Shown here: in pieces, positions 28,964 to 37,882 of the stretch
Position numbering within the stretch: the first letter of the stretch is position 1
Layout of the letters: the number at the start of each line of letters is the position of its first letter
Assembly: GCF_002727185.1 (NCBI RefSeq)
Contig: NZ_NIZW01000020.1
Coordinates: forward strand, 62,001-126,000
Source: Rhodopirellula bahusiensis
GTDB taxonomy: Bacteria; Planctomycetota; Planctomycetia; Pirellulales; Pirellulaceae
DNA length: 64,000 nucleotides
Direction of reading: 5' to 3'
The notes under the pieces: generated by a model
What the model saw: the letters and a program-made list of their open reading frames with translations, nothing else
Told to the model about the DNA's origin: nothing
Database searches by the model: none
Translations under genes and position numbers: made by a program

Positions 28964-29380
28964 TCACTGACCGGTCAGCTTTCCCATGCTGATTCGCTCT
29001 TCGACACCAAAGCCAAGTGACCGGTAGAACGCAACGACTTCACTGTTGTCCGCGATCACTTGCAAGTTCACCTTGGGACAACCGCGACGGGTCAGTTCCG
29101 ATTCAGCATGCTGGACCAATCGCGACCCGACGCCTCGTCGTCGATAGACGGGCGAAACGGCGACGGAATACAACCAACCTCGGTGCCCGTCGTACCCGGC
29201 CATCACGGTCCCGGCAACATTCCCTTCTTCGATCGCGACGAAGAACAAGTCATCGCTCGCTGCCATTTTGCGATCGATCGATGCACCTGGGTCATTGTGC
29301 CCGGTCGAACGTGGAAACACGGTAAGCCAAAGGTCCGCGACGGCATCACGATCTTCGGCGACAAACTTGCGAATCAACAT
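28964..29380 (-). CDS. GNAT family N-acetyltransferase
   Basis: 138 residues from ATG at 29380. It opens MLIRKFVAEDRDAVADLW, typical for GNAT strand 1/helix 1. The acetyl-CoA loop is VSPVYRRRGVGSRLV (the R/Q-x-x-G-x-G/A motif), followed by CPKVNLQVIADNSEVVAFYRSLGF, the motif B region. This resembles the YpeA/RimI-like subset. The substrate is not predictable. A start at 29467 is open but precedes the conserved domain by 29 residues. Confidence 0.9.
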   Translation of the reverse strand: MLIRKFVAEDRDAVADLWLTVFPRSTGHNDPGASIDRKMAASDDLFFVAIEEGNVAGTVMAGYDGHRGWLYSVAVSPVYRRRGVGSRLVQHAESELTRRGCPKVNLQVIADNSEVVAFYRSLGFGVEERISMGKLTGQ

Positions 29381-29417
29381 GAATCCTTGCCACCGAGACA
29401 ACAGCAAACGAATGGGG

Positions 29418-29708
29418 TCATCGGTGAGACCAATAGCTGGGAACCCGCGATCCGTGTGCAACAGCAACCACGACCACAGCGTCGCGCTCGATACGGTAAA
29501 TCACTCGAAACGGAAATCGACGTAAAAGAAAAAAGCGGTGCCGAGCATCGCATTTCGGGTAACGTGTGGGCTCCGCATCGATCAACGAGAATGCTCGATC
29601 CAGCTCAATGTCGAAATCCTCGGCAACACCAGTACTTCTCTTCGCATACCACGCAAGCGACTCGGAATAATCGCGTTCAGCACCTTCGAGAACGATGACA
29701 CTAGTCAT
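29418..29708 (-). CDS. ParE/RelE-superfamily toxin
   Basis: 96 residues from ATG at 29708. The pattern GAERDYSESLAWYAKRS, then EDFDIELDRAFSLI and FPFRVIYRIERDAVVVVAVAHGSR fits ParE-type toxins, including the basic strand and the final AVAHGSR strand. ParE proteins poison gyrase; related RelE proteins cut mRNA on ribosomes, and this cannot be separated by eye. Its start overlaps the antitoxin stop by 8 bp (ATGACTAG), so the two are translated together. A longer start at 29780 would overlap the antitoxin extensively. Confidence 0.85.
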   Translation of the reverse strand: MTSVIVLEGAERDYSESLAWYAKRSTGVAEDFDIELDRAFSLIDAEPTRYPKCDARHRFFLLRRFPFRVIYRIERDAVVVVAVAHGSRVPSYWSHR

Positions 29709-29937
29709 CGAGGCCGGCCTGACGACGAGCGCGTTCTCGAACCTCTCCCCAGGAAGAACCAGACATTTCGCCTGAGTCATAGGCGTCGCTTCGACGATTC
29801 GCTTCAGTGATCCACTGCGTGCTTGGTGGCACCCAATCAGCGGGCGAGATGTCGTCCCAAAGCGCCTCGATCAACCTTGCTCTCTCCGCAGAGGGAAGAG
29901 CCTTCGCCGCCGTCAGAATCTCTTTCATTGTGGTCAT
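29701..29937 (-). CDS. Antitoxin of the ParE-type module (addiction-module family)
   Basis: 78 residues, acidic, from ATG at 29937. It begins MTTMKEILTAAKALPSAERARLIEALWDDI, the hallmark of the short TIGR02574-like 'addiction module' antitoxins that pair with ParE toxins. The C-terminal half, with SGSSWGEVRERAR, is the expected toxin-binding tail. It comes first in the operon, as usual. A leftward promoter should lie within 29938-30040. Confidence 0.85.
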   Translation of the reverse strand: MTTMKEILTAAKALPSAERARLIEALWDDISPADWVPPSTQWITEANRRSDAYDSGEMSGSSWGEVRERARRQAGLDD

Positions 29938-30040
29938 ATTGCAGCAACCCAACTGATTCGCAACCAGAGAAACCGTAACGCCACATTCAACCGACGTGAC
30001 CAAACCATTCTATCAACCGCTGCAACTCGCCGCTGAACAA

Positions 30041-30649
30041 TCAAGGCAACAGGAACACCTGTAGCTTGCGGCAACCGTGGGCTCCGAGGACCAACGATTG
30101 TTCGATGTCAGCGGTTTTGCTAGGGCCGGATACGAAAACTCCAAACCCAGGATCCGGTGTTCCGATTCGGGCGTACGCTTCGTGCATGTTGTTGAGCAAA
30201 TCGGATCGCGAAATCACGATGGCCAAGTACTGGGCGATGAAGATCATGACTCGGTGAGGCAATGTCTTTCCATCGATCCAAATCGCTCCATTTTCCGCCA
30301 CGCCGAACTCGCCGCGAACGATCGTCCAGTCCAACGTCGACAAAGAATGCGGGTCGTCAACAGTTGCCAAGTCCACCGTCGATGCAACCGCGTCCGGAAC
30401 CGTCGAAGCGATCCGGCGAGCAGACTGAAAGACCTCGATGGTATCCAACTTCTCGCGAATTTCGCCGGGAGTGTTGACCAAGTGGGCTTCACCGCCCACC
30501 GACGCCAAAGTCTCTTGAAAATGCTGCAAACGATCTTCGAACTGGATCACGCGAGCGGGATCGATCGTGGGCAACTCGGGCGCGTCCACGACGCAACCTT
30601 TCAATCGATCCAAAACGGTTTGCCGACTGTTGGAATGCGCTTCGTTCAC
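30041..30649 (-). CDS. lutC: LUD-domain protein LutC, lactate utilisation
   Basis: 202 residues beginning at a GTG (30649-30647). Strong evidence for that start: AAAGGAGG lies 8 bases before it, and GTGA overlaps the lutB TGA stop. The LUD fold shows DWTIVRGEFGVAENGAIW, then RVMIFIAQYLAIV and the C-terminal GFGVFVSGPSKTADIEQSLVLGAHG, where the Asp/Glu residues are well conserved. LutC acts with LutA and LutB in oxidising L-lactate to pyruvate; its exact task is less clear than that of its partners. Frames starting upstream (to 31126) run inside lutB and are not real. Confidence 0.93.
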   Translation of the reverse strand: MNEAHSNSRQTVLDRLKGCVVDAPELPTIDPARVIQFEDRLQHFQETLASVGGEAHLVNTPGEIREKLDTIEVFQSARRIASTVPDAVASTVDLATVDDPHSLSTLDWTIVRGEFGVAENGAIWIDGKTLPHRVMIFIAQYLAIVISRSDLLNNMHEAYARIGTPDPGFGVFVSGPSKTADIEQSLVLGAHGCRKLQVFLLP

Positions 30650-32097
30650 GACCGCTCCTCCTTTGAAACCGCTTGCGAAGCCGTTGGACGATTCTTGGCA
30701 TACCACTCGTGGAATGACTGCTTCGGCGGCTCGGGAAGATCTCGATCCTTCGCCCACGTGTTGAATCGATTGTGAGTCAGTGCTTTCGGCAACACTTTCA
30801 AAGCGACTCGTCCGAAATAGCCAGCGGCTGCAAACAACGGCGGATTCTGGAACAAGAACGAAGCGGCCTTCATCGCCATCCGTTTGTTCCAAGCGACCAA
30901 ACGTTTTCCCACCAACACCTTTCGCCACGCCAGCAATTGATGGTGCAACGGAATCTTGACCGGGCAAACGTCGGTGCACGAACCACACAAACTGCATGCA
31001 AACGGCAAACTTTTGTGAGCCTTCGCATTCTTCGCTGGCCCCAGCACACTGCCGATCGGCCCAGGCACGGTGGCTCGATAGCTGTGCCCACCGCTGCGTC
31101 GATACACCGGGCATGTGTTCATGCAAGCGCCGCAGCGAATGCAGTGCAACGATTCGCGAAAAGTCTTGCTGTCGCGAATTTTGGATCGGCCGTTGTCGAC
31201 CAACACGATGTGCAGTTCGCTGTTCTCGTCACGAGGCCCATGGAAGTGCGATGTGTAGCTGGTGATCGGTTGCCCCGTCGCGCTGCGAGCGAGCAATCGA
31301 GTGAAGACCGAAAGGTCTTGAAACCGCGGCACCAGCTTTTCAATTCCCATGCAAGCGATGTGAATTCGCGGCAGAGAAACTCCCAGGTCCGCGTTGCCCT
31401 CGTTCGTGCAAACGACCAATCCGCCAGTGTCAGCGATTGCGAAATTGACACCGGTGATTCCGACTTCACCGCTCAAGAACTTGCCTCGCAAGTGACCACG
31501 GGCCGCTTCGGTCAGCACCTGCGGATCGGACTCGCCAGCCCGCGTTCCAAGGTGCTCGTGAAAGGTGTCGCCGACCTCTTCCTTCTTGATATGAATCGCA
31601 GGCAGAACAATGTGACTGGGGGTTTCACCACGCAATTGAACAATGCGTTCGCCCAAGTCCGTGTCGACGACGTCGATCCCGTTGTCGATCAAGTACTCAT
31701 TCAGGCCGCACTCTTCGGTCAGCATCGATTTGCTCTTCACGATGCGAAGCGTGTCGTTGCGACGAAGCAGATCCAGCACAATGCGGTTGTGTTCCTCAGC
31801 ATCGGCCGCCCAATGAACAACCGCACCCAACCGAGTCGCGTTGGCCTCGAATTGCTGCAAGTACTCCGGCAGTTTCGCGATCGTGTGGGTCTTGATCGTC
31901 GACGCTTGCTCGCGAAGGTATTCCCACTCGGGAATTGAATGCGCTTGTTTGTCACGCTTGCTGCGAACGAACCACAACGAGTCATCGTGCCAATGCGACC
32001 GCGGCTCATTGGTCACGAATTCGCGAGCGGCACTCGGGTGATCGACGATGGGAAGAGTGGAGGTCAAGGAAGTCACTTCGCTTTGGAATTCATTCAA
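30646..32097 (-). CDS. lutB: Iron-sulfur protein LutB, lactate utilisation
   Basis: 483 residues: an N-terminal LUD-like domain (about 60-300) with MLTEECGLNEYLIDNGIDVVDTDLGE, then two 4Fe-4S motifs, CIRCGACMNTCPVYRRSGG and CSLCGSCTDVCPVKIPL, and a C-terminal tail. This is the LutB/YkgF arrangement. It lies 29 bp after lutA and overlaps lutC by 4 bp. The complex is thought to take electrons from lactate at the membrane. Confidence 0.95.
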   Translation of the reverse strand: MNEFQSEVTSLTSTLPIVDHPSAAREFVTNEPRSHWHDDSLWFVRSKRDKQAHSIPEWEYLREQASTIKTHTIAKLPEYLQQFEANATRLGAVVHWAADAEEHNRIVLDLLRRNDTLRIVKSKSMLTEECGLNEYLIDNGIDVVDTDLGERIVQLRGETPSHIVLPAIHIKKEEVGDTFHEHLGTRAGESDPQVLTEAARGHLRGKFLSGEVGITGVNFAIADTGGLVVCTNEGNADLGVSLPRIHIACMGIEKLVPRFQDLSVFTRLLARSATGQPITSYTSHFHGPRDENSELHIVLVDNGRSKIRDSKTFRESLHCIRCGACMNTCPVYRRSGGHSYRATVPGPIGSVLGPAKNAKAHKSLPFACSLCGSCTDVCPVKIPLHHQLLAWRKVLVGKRLVAWNKRMAMKAASFLFQNPPLFAAAGYFGRVALKVLPKALTHNRFNTWAKDRDLPEPPKQSFHEWYAKNRPTASQAVSKEERS

Positions 32098-32126
32098 ACA
32101 AACAAGAACGCCGGATCGTCAGTCGG

Positions 32127-32921
32127 TCACTGATTCGCCATCGCTGACGAAGACCGATCCAAACCGCTGGAATCTGACTGGATCGCTTCGTTCAATACTT
32201 CGGCAACATGCTTGACCGACATCGGCATGTTGCGTCGCCGAATCAATCCGCTCATGTGCATCAAACAGCTCATGTCGCCAGCGACCATCACTTCGCTGCC
32301 AGAGGAAATGTGATCCGTCACTCGGTCCACTCCCATCGCCACACTGGTCTCTCGTTCAGCAACCGCAAACGTCCCGCCGAAGCCACAGCATTCATCGACA
32401 CGGGTGATGGGTTTGATTTCAATTCCTTCAAGTGATTCCAACAACATCCGCAATTTGTCTTCTCGCGGAGTCATGTTCTCGCTGCATGCACCCAATCGCA
32501 ACTCTCGCAGCCCGTGACAACTGGAATGAATGCTGACCGGGCGATCGAAACGCCCAGGGATGGAACGAACCCCCAACTGATCGACGATGAACTCGCACAA
32601 TTCGAACGTGTTGTCCCGCAGATGCTGAAAATCGGTGTCTTCGGGGCCGAAGTAATCCGAATAGTGATTCCGGATCATCGACACGCAGCTGCCAGAGGGG
32701 CACACCACGGCGTCATATCCGGCGAACCGCTTCACCCACTGCTTCGCGACCGGCGCCGTGTCGGAATCGCACCCCGTGTTGGCCATCGGCTGGCCACAGC
32801 ACGTTTGACCGGCCGGATATTCGACCTGAACCCCTAAACGTTCCAACACTGTCAACGTCGCAATTGCGACATCCGGGTAGAACTGGTCGATGTAACAGGG
32901 GATGAACAGAGCAACAGTCAT
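32127..32921 (-). CDS. lutA: CCG-domain Fe-S oxidoreductase LutA
   Basis: 264 residues from ATG at 32921 (MTVALFIPCYIDQF). Two cysteine-rich CCG motifs: TCCGQP in the first half and ECCGFGGTF in the second, plus CPSGSCVSMI and SSCHGLREL. These bind a noncubane or 4Fe-4S cluster in heterodisulfide-reductase-like proteins. LutA is the first gene of the lactate-utilisation operon. A start at 32975 is in frame but adds a non-conserved leader. Confidence 0.95.
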   Translation of the reverse strand: MTVALFIPCYIDQFYPDVAIATLTVLERLGVQVEYPAGQTCCGQPMANTGCDSDTAPVAKQWVKRFAGYDAVVCPSGSCVSMIRNHYSDYFGPEDTDFQHLRDNTFELCEFIVDQLGVRSIPGRFDRPVSIHSSCHGLRELRLGACSENMTPREDKLRMLLESLEGIEIKPITRVDECCGFGGTFAVAERETSVAMGVDRVTDHISSGSEVMVAGDMSCLMHMSGLIRRRNMPMSVKHVAEVLNEAIQSDSSGLDRSSSAMANQ

Positions 32922-33112
32922 GCGAGGCGGGGACGTTGGGCAATTGAAAGGAAAATCGCGCATGCAAGCAAACAAATCACGCTAACGCAGAGAGTATAGA
33001 CTACAGGTCCACCGCCGTAGAGAACGCCCTCGGCAGAATTGAATCCGGTTGATTTGTCGCTTCCGTAGAGTCAGGATGAAGCGCCACCTCATTTGCTTTC
33101 CTCGGATGAAAC

Positions 33113-34117
33113 ATGATCTCCGCCGCCAAACCCACCACGTGCACGCTGGTTGTTTCCAAGGGACAATCTCGCAACCCGGCCAAACGAGGCCTGGAAACGG
33201 CGATTGCACAGGCCGCGGGCCAGCTCGACGGCGTCGAAGTCATCATGGTCCCTCACCTGTACGATTTGCCCAAGGGTGGTGAATCCCTGGAGTTGCTGCA
33301 GAAAATCGAAGGCGACCTGATCGTCTGCAGCTGGATTTTCTCACGAGCCGCCCACTGGGTTCTGGACCGCAACGGAATCGGCGGCGCCACCGGCGAAGTC
33401 GAACTGGGTGCGGATGACGAAGACGAGGAAGAACTATCACTGGCGGAACCAGATCCAGCCGCCGAAGAACAAGAACCAGTCGACCGGGTCACGGATTTGT
33501 ATCCTCGGCCGGATCGCACGATCCACTGCCTGGACCTGAAGGTTTCCGAATCGGTGGACGACTTCGTTGGCGAAATCAAACGCATCCTCCAGCTCGAAGA
33601 AGCGGATGATCGATCGCTGCCGATTGTTGGCGGAAAGATCGTCGAAGTCGATGAAACGACCAATCGACGCTGGTACCCGGTCATCGATTTCAGCCGCTGC
33701 ACCAATTGCATGGAGTGCATCGACTTCTGCTTGTTCGGCGTTTACGGAGTCGACGGGGTTGAAAACATCTTGGTCGAACAACCGGACAACTGCCGCAAAG
33801 GTTGTCCCGCATGCAGTCGCGTGTGTCCCGAGAACGCGATCATCTTCCCTCAACACAAGGCTCCCGCCATCGCAGGAGCCGTGACCGAGGGCGACGAAGG
33901 ATTCAAAATCGATTTGTCGCAGTTGTTCGGTGCTCCTACCGACAAAGGCGACCCGATCGCGACCGCCGCGCGAGAACGCGATGAGCAGTTGTTGCTCACC
34001 GGTCGCGAAGCGGTGGGAATCGACGACAACCTGAAAAAACGCCAAGCTGCTCTGAACGAGAAACCCAAAGACAACTTGGATCGCTTGATCGATTCGCTGG
34101 ACGAATTGGATTTATAG
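33113..34117 (+). CDS. 4Fe-4S dicluster ferredoxin-type protein
   Basis: 334 residues. Residues 1-85 form a domain with Rossmann-like alternation of strands and helices that I do not recognise; it lacks the Cys motifs. A long acidic linker (about 100-130) follows. At 193-260 two cluster sites appear: CTNCMECIDFC and CRKGCPACSRVCPENAIIFP. The C-terminal 80 residues are charged and helical. It may serve as an electron carrier for the divergent lut operon, but this rests only on neighbourhood. Confidence 0.82.
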   Translation: MISAAKPTTCTLVVSKGQSRNPAKRGLETAIAQAAGQLDGVEVIMVPHLYDLPKGGESLELLQKIEGDLIVCSWIFSRAAHWVLDRNGIGGATGEVELGADDEDEEELSLAEPDPAAEEQEPVDRVTDLYPRPDRTIHCLDLKVSESVDDFVGEIKRILQLEEADDRSLPIVGGKIVEVDETTNRRWYPVIDFSRCTNCMECIDFCLFGVYGVDGVENILVEQPDNCRKGCPACSRVCPENAIIFPQHKAPAIAGAVTEGDEGFKIDLSQLFGAPTDKGDPIATAARERDEQLLLTGREAVGIDDNLKKRQAALNEKPKDNLDRLIDSLDELDL

Positions 34118-34152
34118 AGTATTCGCGACCAGAGGTTCTCGGGTTGAGCGAC

Positions 34153-34214
34153 AGTACGACGGACTTCCAAGTCGGTCGACATCTATACCGACGGCCTTGG
34201 AAGGCCATCGTACT
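34153..34214. repeat. Palindromic intergenic repeat, TTCC/GGAA family, copy 2
   Basis: AGTACGACGGACTTCCAAGT at the left meets the inverse GGCCTTGGAAGGCCATCGTACT at the right around a 10-base centre. Inner palindromes GACTTCCAAGTC and GGCCTTGGAAGGCC can each form a small hairpin. It lies between converging genes; the CTCGG-family repeat follows directly. Confidence 0.7.
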
Positions 34215-34224
34215 GGACTTGTTG

Positions 34225-34257
34225 GTTCGTCTCGGCGGGGACCGCCGAGCTACAGGT
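34225..34257. repeat. CTCGG-family repeat, shortened copy
   Basis: TTCGTCTCGGCGGGG, then ACCGCCGAGCTACAGGTTG; CTCGGCGG pairs with CCGCCGAG. It matches the right half of the element at 22253-22312, with a paired change (GGTGG/CCACC there, GGCGG/CCGCC here). Confidence 0.65.
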
Positions 34258-34271
34258 TGGGGAAATTGGAG

Positions 34272-35696
34272 CTACGCTTGGGGCTCGGTCATCTTCCATG
34301 GATCCAACGCTTCGGTCAAAACGTCGTCCTCCAAGATCCCTTTTTCTTTGCACAACTCGCGAATCGTTTGGCCGGACTTGAACGCTTCTTTTGCTAGCGC
34401 CGCGGCTTGTTCGTAGCCGATCAACGGGTTCAGGCTGGTGCACATCGAAAGGCTTTGCTCCACCGCGGCTTCGCAAGCTTCTTCGTTGGGTTCCATGCCG
34501 TCCAAGCAGAAATCGATGAACGCGGTCACGCCACCGGCCAACAACTCGATCGATTCCAAAACGGTATGGGCCATCACGGGCATCATGATGTTGAGCTGGA
34601 AGTTTCCTCCGCATCCGCCGCTGACCGTCATGCAGGTGTCGTTGCCGATCACGCGAGCGGCAACCTGCATCAAAGACTCACACATCACCGGATTGACTTT
34701 GCCGGGCATGATCGAGCTGCCCGGTTGGCGAGTTGGCAATTTCACTTCGTAGAAACCGCAACGCGGCCCGCTGCCCAGCCAGCGAATGTTGTTGGCGAGA
34801 CCGAGCAATGTTTGGGCGACGCATTTTAGCCCTCCGTGCGAGTCCACCAATCCGTCACGGTTGGCGTTGCCCTCGAAGTGATTGACCGCTTCGATGAAAG
34901 CGATGCCGGTTTGCTCCGACAAACTGGCCGCGACGCGAGCACCAAACTCCGGATGCGTATTGATTCCACTGCCGACCGCGGTGCCGCCAACGGGCAGTTC
35001 AAGGACCGCGTCTCGGGCAGCCTCGGCGCGGGCGATCGACAACTCAATCTGACGAGCAAACCCACCAAACTCTTGCCCCAAACGCAACGGCGTCGCGTCC
35101 ATCAAGTGAGTCCGCCCGATCTTGATGATTTTGTCCCACGCCTGGGCCTTTTCCGTCAGTGACTCGTGCATGCGGCGCAAAGCGGGCAGCAAACGATTCT
35201 CAATTTCATAGGCCGCCGCCACATGAATCGCGGTCGGGAAGGTGTCGTTGGTCGACTGCCCCATGTTGATGTGATCATTGGGGTGAATCGATTTCGCCTC
35301 GGCCATCCGATCGCCGCCATCGATTTCAATCGCGCGATTGGACAACACCTCGTTGATGTTCATGTTGCTGCTGGTGCCGCTTCCCGTTTGGAACACATCC
35401 ACGGGGAACTGGTCGACCAGCTGTCCATCGGCGACTTCTTTGGCTGCGGACAACATCGATTCGACTTGGCCGTCGCTGAGCGGGTTTTTGCCCGAGCCCG
35501 TCAATTTTCCGAGATCACGATTGGCGATCCCACAAGCCAGTTTGACGCGTCCCATCGCGGCGATCATCGATGGAGGCAGCTGCCAACCACTGACGGGAAA
35601 GTTTTCGACCGCCCGTTGAGTCTGGGCACCGTAGTAAGCATTTTGCGGCACGCGGACTTCACCCATCGAGTCGCGTTCAGTTCGGAAATCGGTCAT
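34272..35696 (-). CDS. fumC: Fumarate hydratase class II
   Basis: Reversible hydration of fumarate to L-malate in the TCA cycle; iron-independent class II enzyme. 474 residues. GSGTSSNMNINEV (substrate site), TGLNTHPEFG-type GSGINTHPEFG, and the superfamily signature GSSIMPGKVNPV near 324-336 are all intact. The His of the IGRTHLMDATP region is the second catalytic site residue. The mdh gene for the next step is about 14 kb away. Confidence 0.97.
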   Translation of the reverse strand: MTDFRTERDSMGEVRVPQNAYYGAQTQRAVENFPVSGWQLPPSMIAAMGRVKLACGIANRDLGKLTGSGKNPLSDGQVESMLSAAKEVADGQLVDQFPVDVFQTGSGTSSNMNINEVLSNRAIEIDGGDRMAEAKSIHPNDHINMGQSTNDTFPTAIHVAAAYEIENRLLPALRRMHESLTEKAQAWDKIIKIGRTHLMDATPLRLGQEFGGFARQIELSIARAEAARDAVLELPVGGTAVGSGINTHPEFGARVAASLSEQTGIAFIEAVNHFEGNANRDGLVDSHGGLKCVAQTLLGLANNIRWLGSGPRCGFYEVKLPTRQPGSSIMPGKVNPVMCESLMQVAARVIGNDTCMTVSGGCGGNFQLNIMMPVMAHTVLESIELLAGGVTAFIDFCLDGMEPNEEACEAAVEQSLSMCTSLNPLIGYEQAAALAKEAFKSGQTIRELCKEKGILEDDVLTEALDPWKMTEPQA

Positions 35697-35973
35697 GGCG
35701 TGGTTGGATCAACAGAGAGTGAAACGGGTCATCAAAAGCAAAAAACCGTCGGGACAAACATCCTAGCGATCCACCCAAACGGCGCGAACGACGCCCGAAA
35801 CCCAAACTCAGCGACGCTTTCTGCTACTATCTGGCGTTCGGTCGAACTGTAGGGAATGAATCGCACCACACGGCGACCGAAATTGGGTGGCAGATTGCCT
35901 TCCCACCAAACTCTGGACCTTCAAATCGACATTGGATACGAATCGGATGATGCCTTGGGATAATGGGTCAGCG

Positions 35974-37839
35974 ATGAAACGCTTGGCCGCATGTTTGGGT
36001 TTGTTTTCGCTCGTGATTTTTTCGGGCGACGTTTTTGCCGCGGAGTCGGTCGGCGATGTCGGTGCGCAGACGGCTGAATCCATTTCGATGACTCCCATCT
36101 GGATGGTCCTGGCAGGCATCGTCAGCGTGCTGGCGATGATCATCGGGTTGAAGCTCAATGCCTTTCTGGCGCTGATCATCTCGGCATTGTTCGTCAGCCT
36201 TCTGATCGGGTTTCAGTCCGGTGACGATGCGGGCTCCCGGATGGAAGCTGTCGTTTCCGCCTTTGGTGGTTCAGCCGGCGGCGTTGGCATCGTCATCGCC
36301 ATGGCGGCGATCATCGGCAAGTGCATGCTCGACAGCGGATCCGCGGACCGAATCGTCCGCACCGCCGTTGGTGTCACCGGCGAAAAGAAAGCCTCACTGG
36401 GATTGATGGTCAGCGGTTTCATCCTGGCGGTGCCGGTTTTCTTTGACACGGTTTTCTACCTCTTGGTGCCGCTGGCTCGCAGCCTTCACAAACGCACCCA
36501 AGCCAACTACTTGCGTTACCTGATGGCCATCGCCACCGGCGGCGCGATCACTCACACGTTGGTTCCGCCGACACCCGGCCCGCTTTTGGTGTCCGCGATC
36601 TTGGGTGTCGACATTGGAATGATGATGGCCGTCGGTGCCGCCGTCGCCATTCCATCCGCGATCCTCGGTCTGATCTTCTCGATCGTGGTCGACAAGAAGA
36701 TGCCCGTCCCAATGCGTCCGCTGGGTGCCAACGAAGACAAACACGAACCCTTGGCCGAAGAGCAGCTTCCATCGCTTTGGGCCTCGATGTTGCCTGTCAT
36801 CCTGCCGGTTGCTTTGATCGGTGCGGGCACGTTGGCCACCACGTTGGCAGACAAAGAAGATCGCGCGGCGGTCACCGCAGCGGACATCGAAAGCTTTGAA
36901 CTCCTGAGCGAAAAATTCGCCGACGCCAGTGCCTTGTCACCAGCGGGCCGCATGGTCAATAGTTCGAAATTGACCGATGAACAACGCGAAACTTTGAAGG
37001 CACCGCCGACCACTCCCGAACAAGAAGCCCTGTTTGTCGCCGCGATGAACGACGCGTTGCTCGACCCCGACTTCTACGACGCCGATGCGTTTGACGATGT
37101 CGAAATCCCAGAGGTCAGCAGCGAACTGATGGCTGCCAACCAACTGCGAATGAAACCCGTTGATCGTCGCCGCATGAACCGGGCTCTTTTCGATTCGGCT
37201 TACCCTGAATTGCTCGCCGCACATCGCTGGGACAGCTCAATGCGAAAGACGGCCAATTCGCTCGGACTGTGGAGCAACCCGAACTTTGCGTTGTTGCTGG
37301 CAGCTTTGTCGGCGATCCTGACCTTCAAAATCGTTCGTCAACTGTCGTGGCGAGAGGTCGGCGTGGACGTGGAAGAATCACTGATGAGTGGTGGCGTCAT
37401 TATCTTGATCACCGCCGCGGGTGGTGCTTTCGGAGCGATGCTCAGCGGGACCAACATCGCCAGCACGATCCAGCAATTCTTCGAAGGCCGTGAAGCCGCC
37501 GGGCTGGCGATTTTGCTGCTGGCTTGGTCGATTTCCGCGGTCTTGAAAGTGGCACAAGGCAGCAGCACCGTCGCCATGATCATCGGTGCCGGAATGATGG
37601 CCGCGATCCTGGGCGGGCAACAACCGCCGTTCCACTTGGTCTACGTTGCGACCGCCGTTGGCAGCGGATCATTGATGGGCAGCTGGATGAACGACAGCGG
37701 ATTTTGGGTGTTCACCAAAATGGGCGGGCTGACCGAAAGCGAATCGCTGCGAAGCTGGACACCGCTCTTGGCGACCCTGTCGATCGGTGGCTTGGTCACC
37801 ACGATTATCCTCAGCCAAATCGTCCCGATGGCAGGCTGA
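35974..37839 (+). CDS. GntP-family permease with large hydrophilic insert
   Basis: Gluconate:proton-symporter family. Core motifs are GGSAGGVGIVIAMAAIIGKCMLDSG, PVFFDTVFYLLVPLA and THTLVPPTPGPL in the first half, and AQGSSTVAMIIGAGMM and SWMNDSGFWVF near the end. GntP members usually have about 440-450 residues; this one has about 620. A polar, mostly acidic segment of roughly 150 residues (about 293-440) interrupts the membrane part. The N-terminus, from the ATG at 35974, resembles a signal peptide. ATGs at 35947 and 35887 are also in frame. Natural substrate is unknown. Confidence 0.88.
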   Translation: MKRLAACLGLFSLVIFSGDVFAAESVGDVGAQTAESISMTPIWMVLAGIVSVLAMIIGLKLNAFLALIISALFVSLLIGFQSGDDAGSRMEAVVSAFGGSAGGVGIVIAMAAIIGKCMLDSGSADRIVRTAVGVTGEKKASLGLMVSGFILAVPVFFDTVFYLLVPLARSLHKRTQANYLRYLMAIATGGAITHTLVPPTPGPLLVSAILGVDIGMMMAVGAAVAIPSAILGLIFSIVVDKKMPVPMRPLGANEDKHEPLAEEQLPSLWASMLPVILPVALIGAGTLATTLADKEDRAAVTAADIESFELLSEKFADASALSPAGRMVNSSKLTDEQRETLKAPPTTPEQEALFVAAMNDALLDPDFYDADAFDDVEIPEVSSELMAANQLRMKPVDRRRMNRALFDSAYPELLAAHRWDSSMRKTANSLGLWSNPNFALLLAALSAILTFKIVRQLSWREVGVDVEESLMSGGVIILITAAGGAFGAMLSGTNIASTIQQFFEGREAAGLAILLLAWSISAVLKVAQGSSTVAMIIGAGMMAAILGGQQPPFHLVYVATAVGSGSLMGSWMNDSGFWVFTKMGGLTESESLRSWTPLLATLSIGGLVTTIILSQIVPMAG

Positions 37840-37882
37840 ACGTAAGGTGGCCCAACAAGGCCGCCGGACACGACGAAAGACC

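Noticed and set aside
30650-31126. Extension of lutC upstream to 31126
   Set aside because: These codons lie in another frame of lutB; the GTG start at 30649 has a strong ribosome-binding site and a 4-bp overlap.
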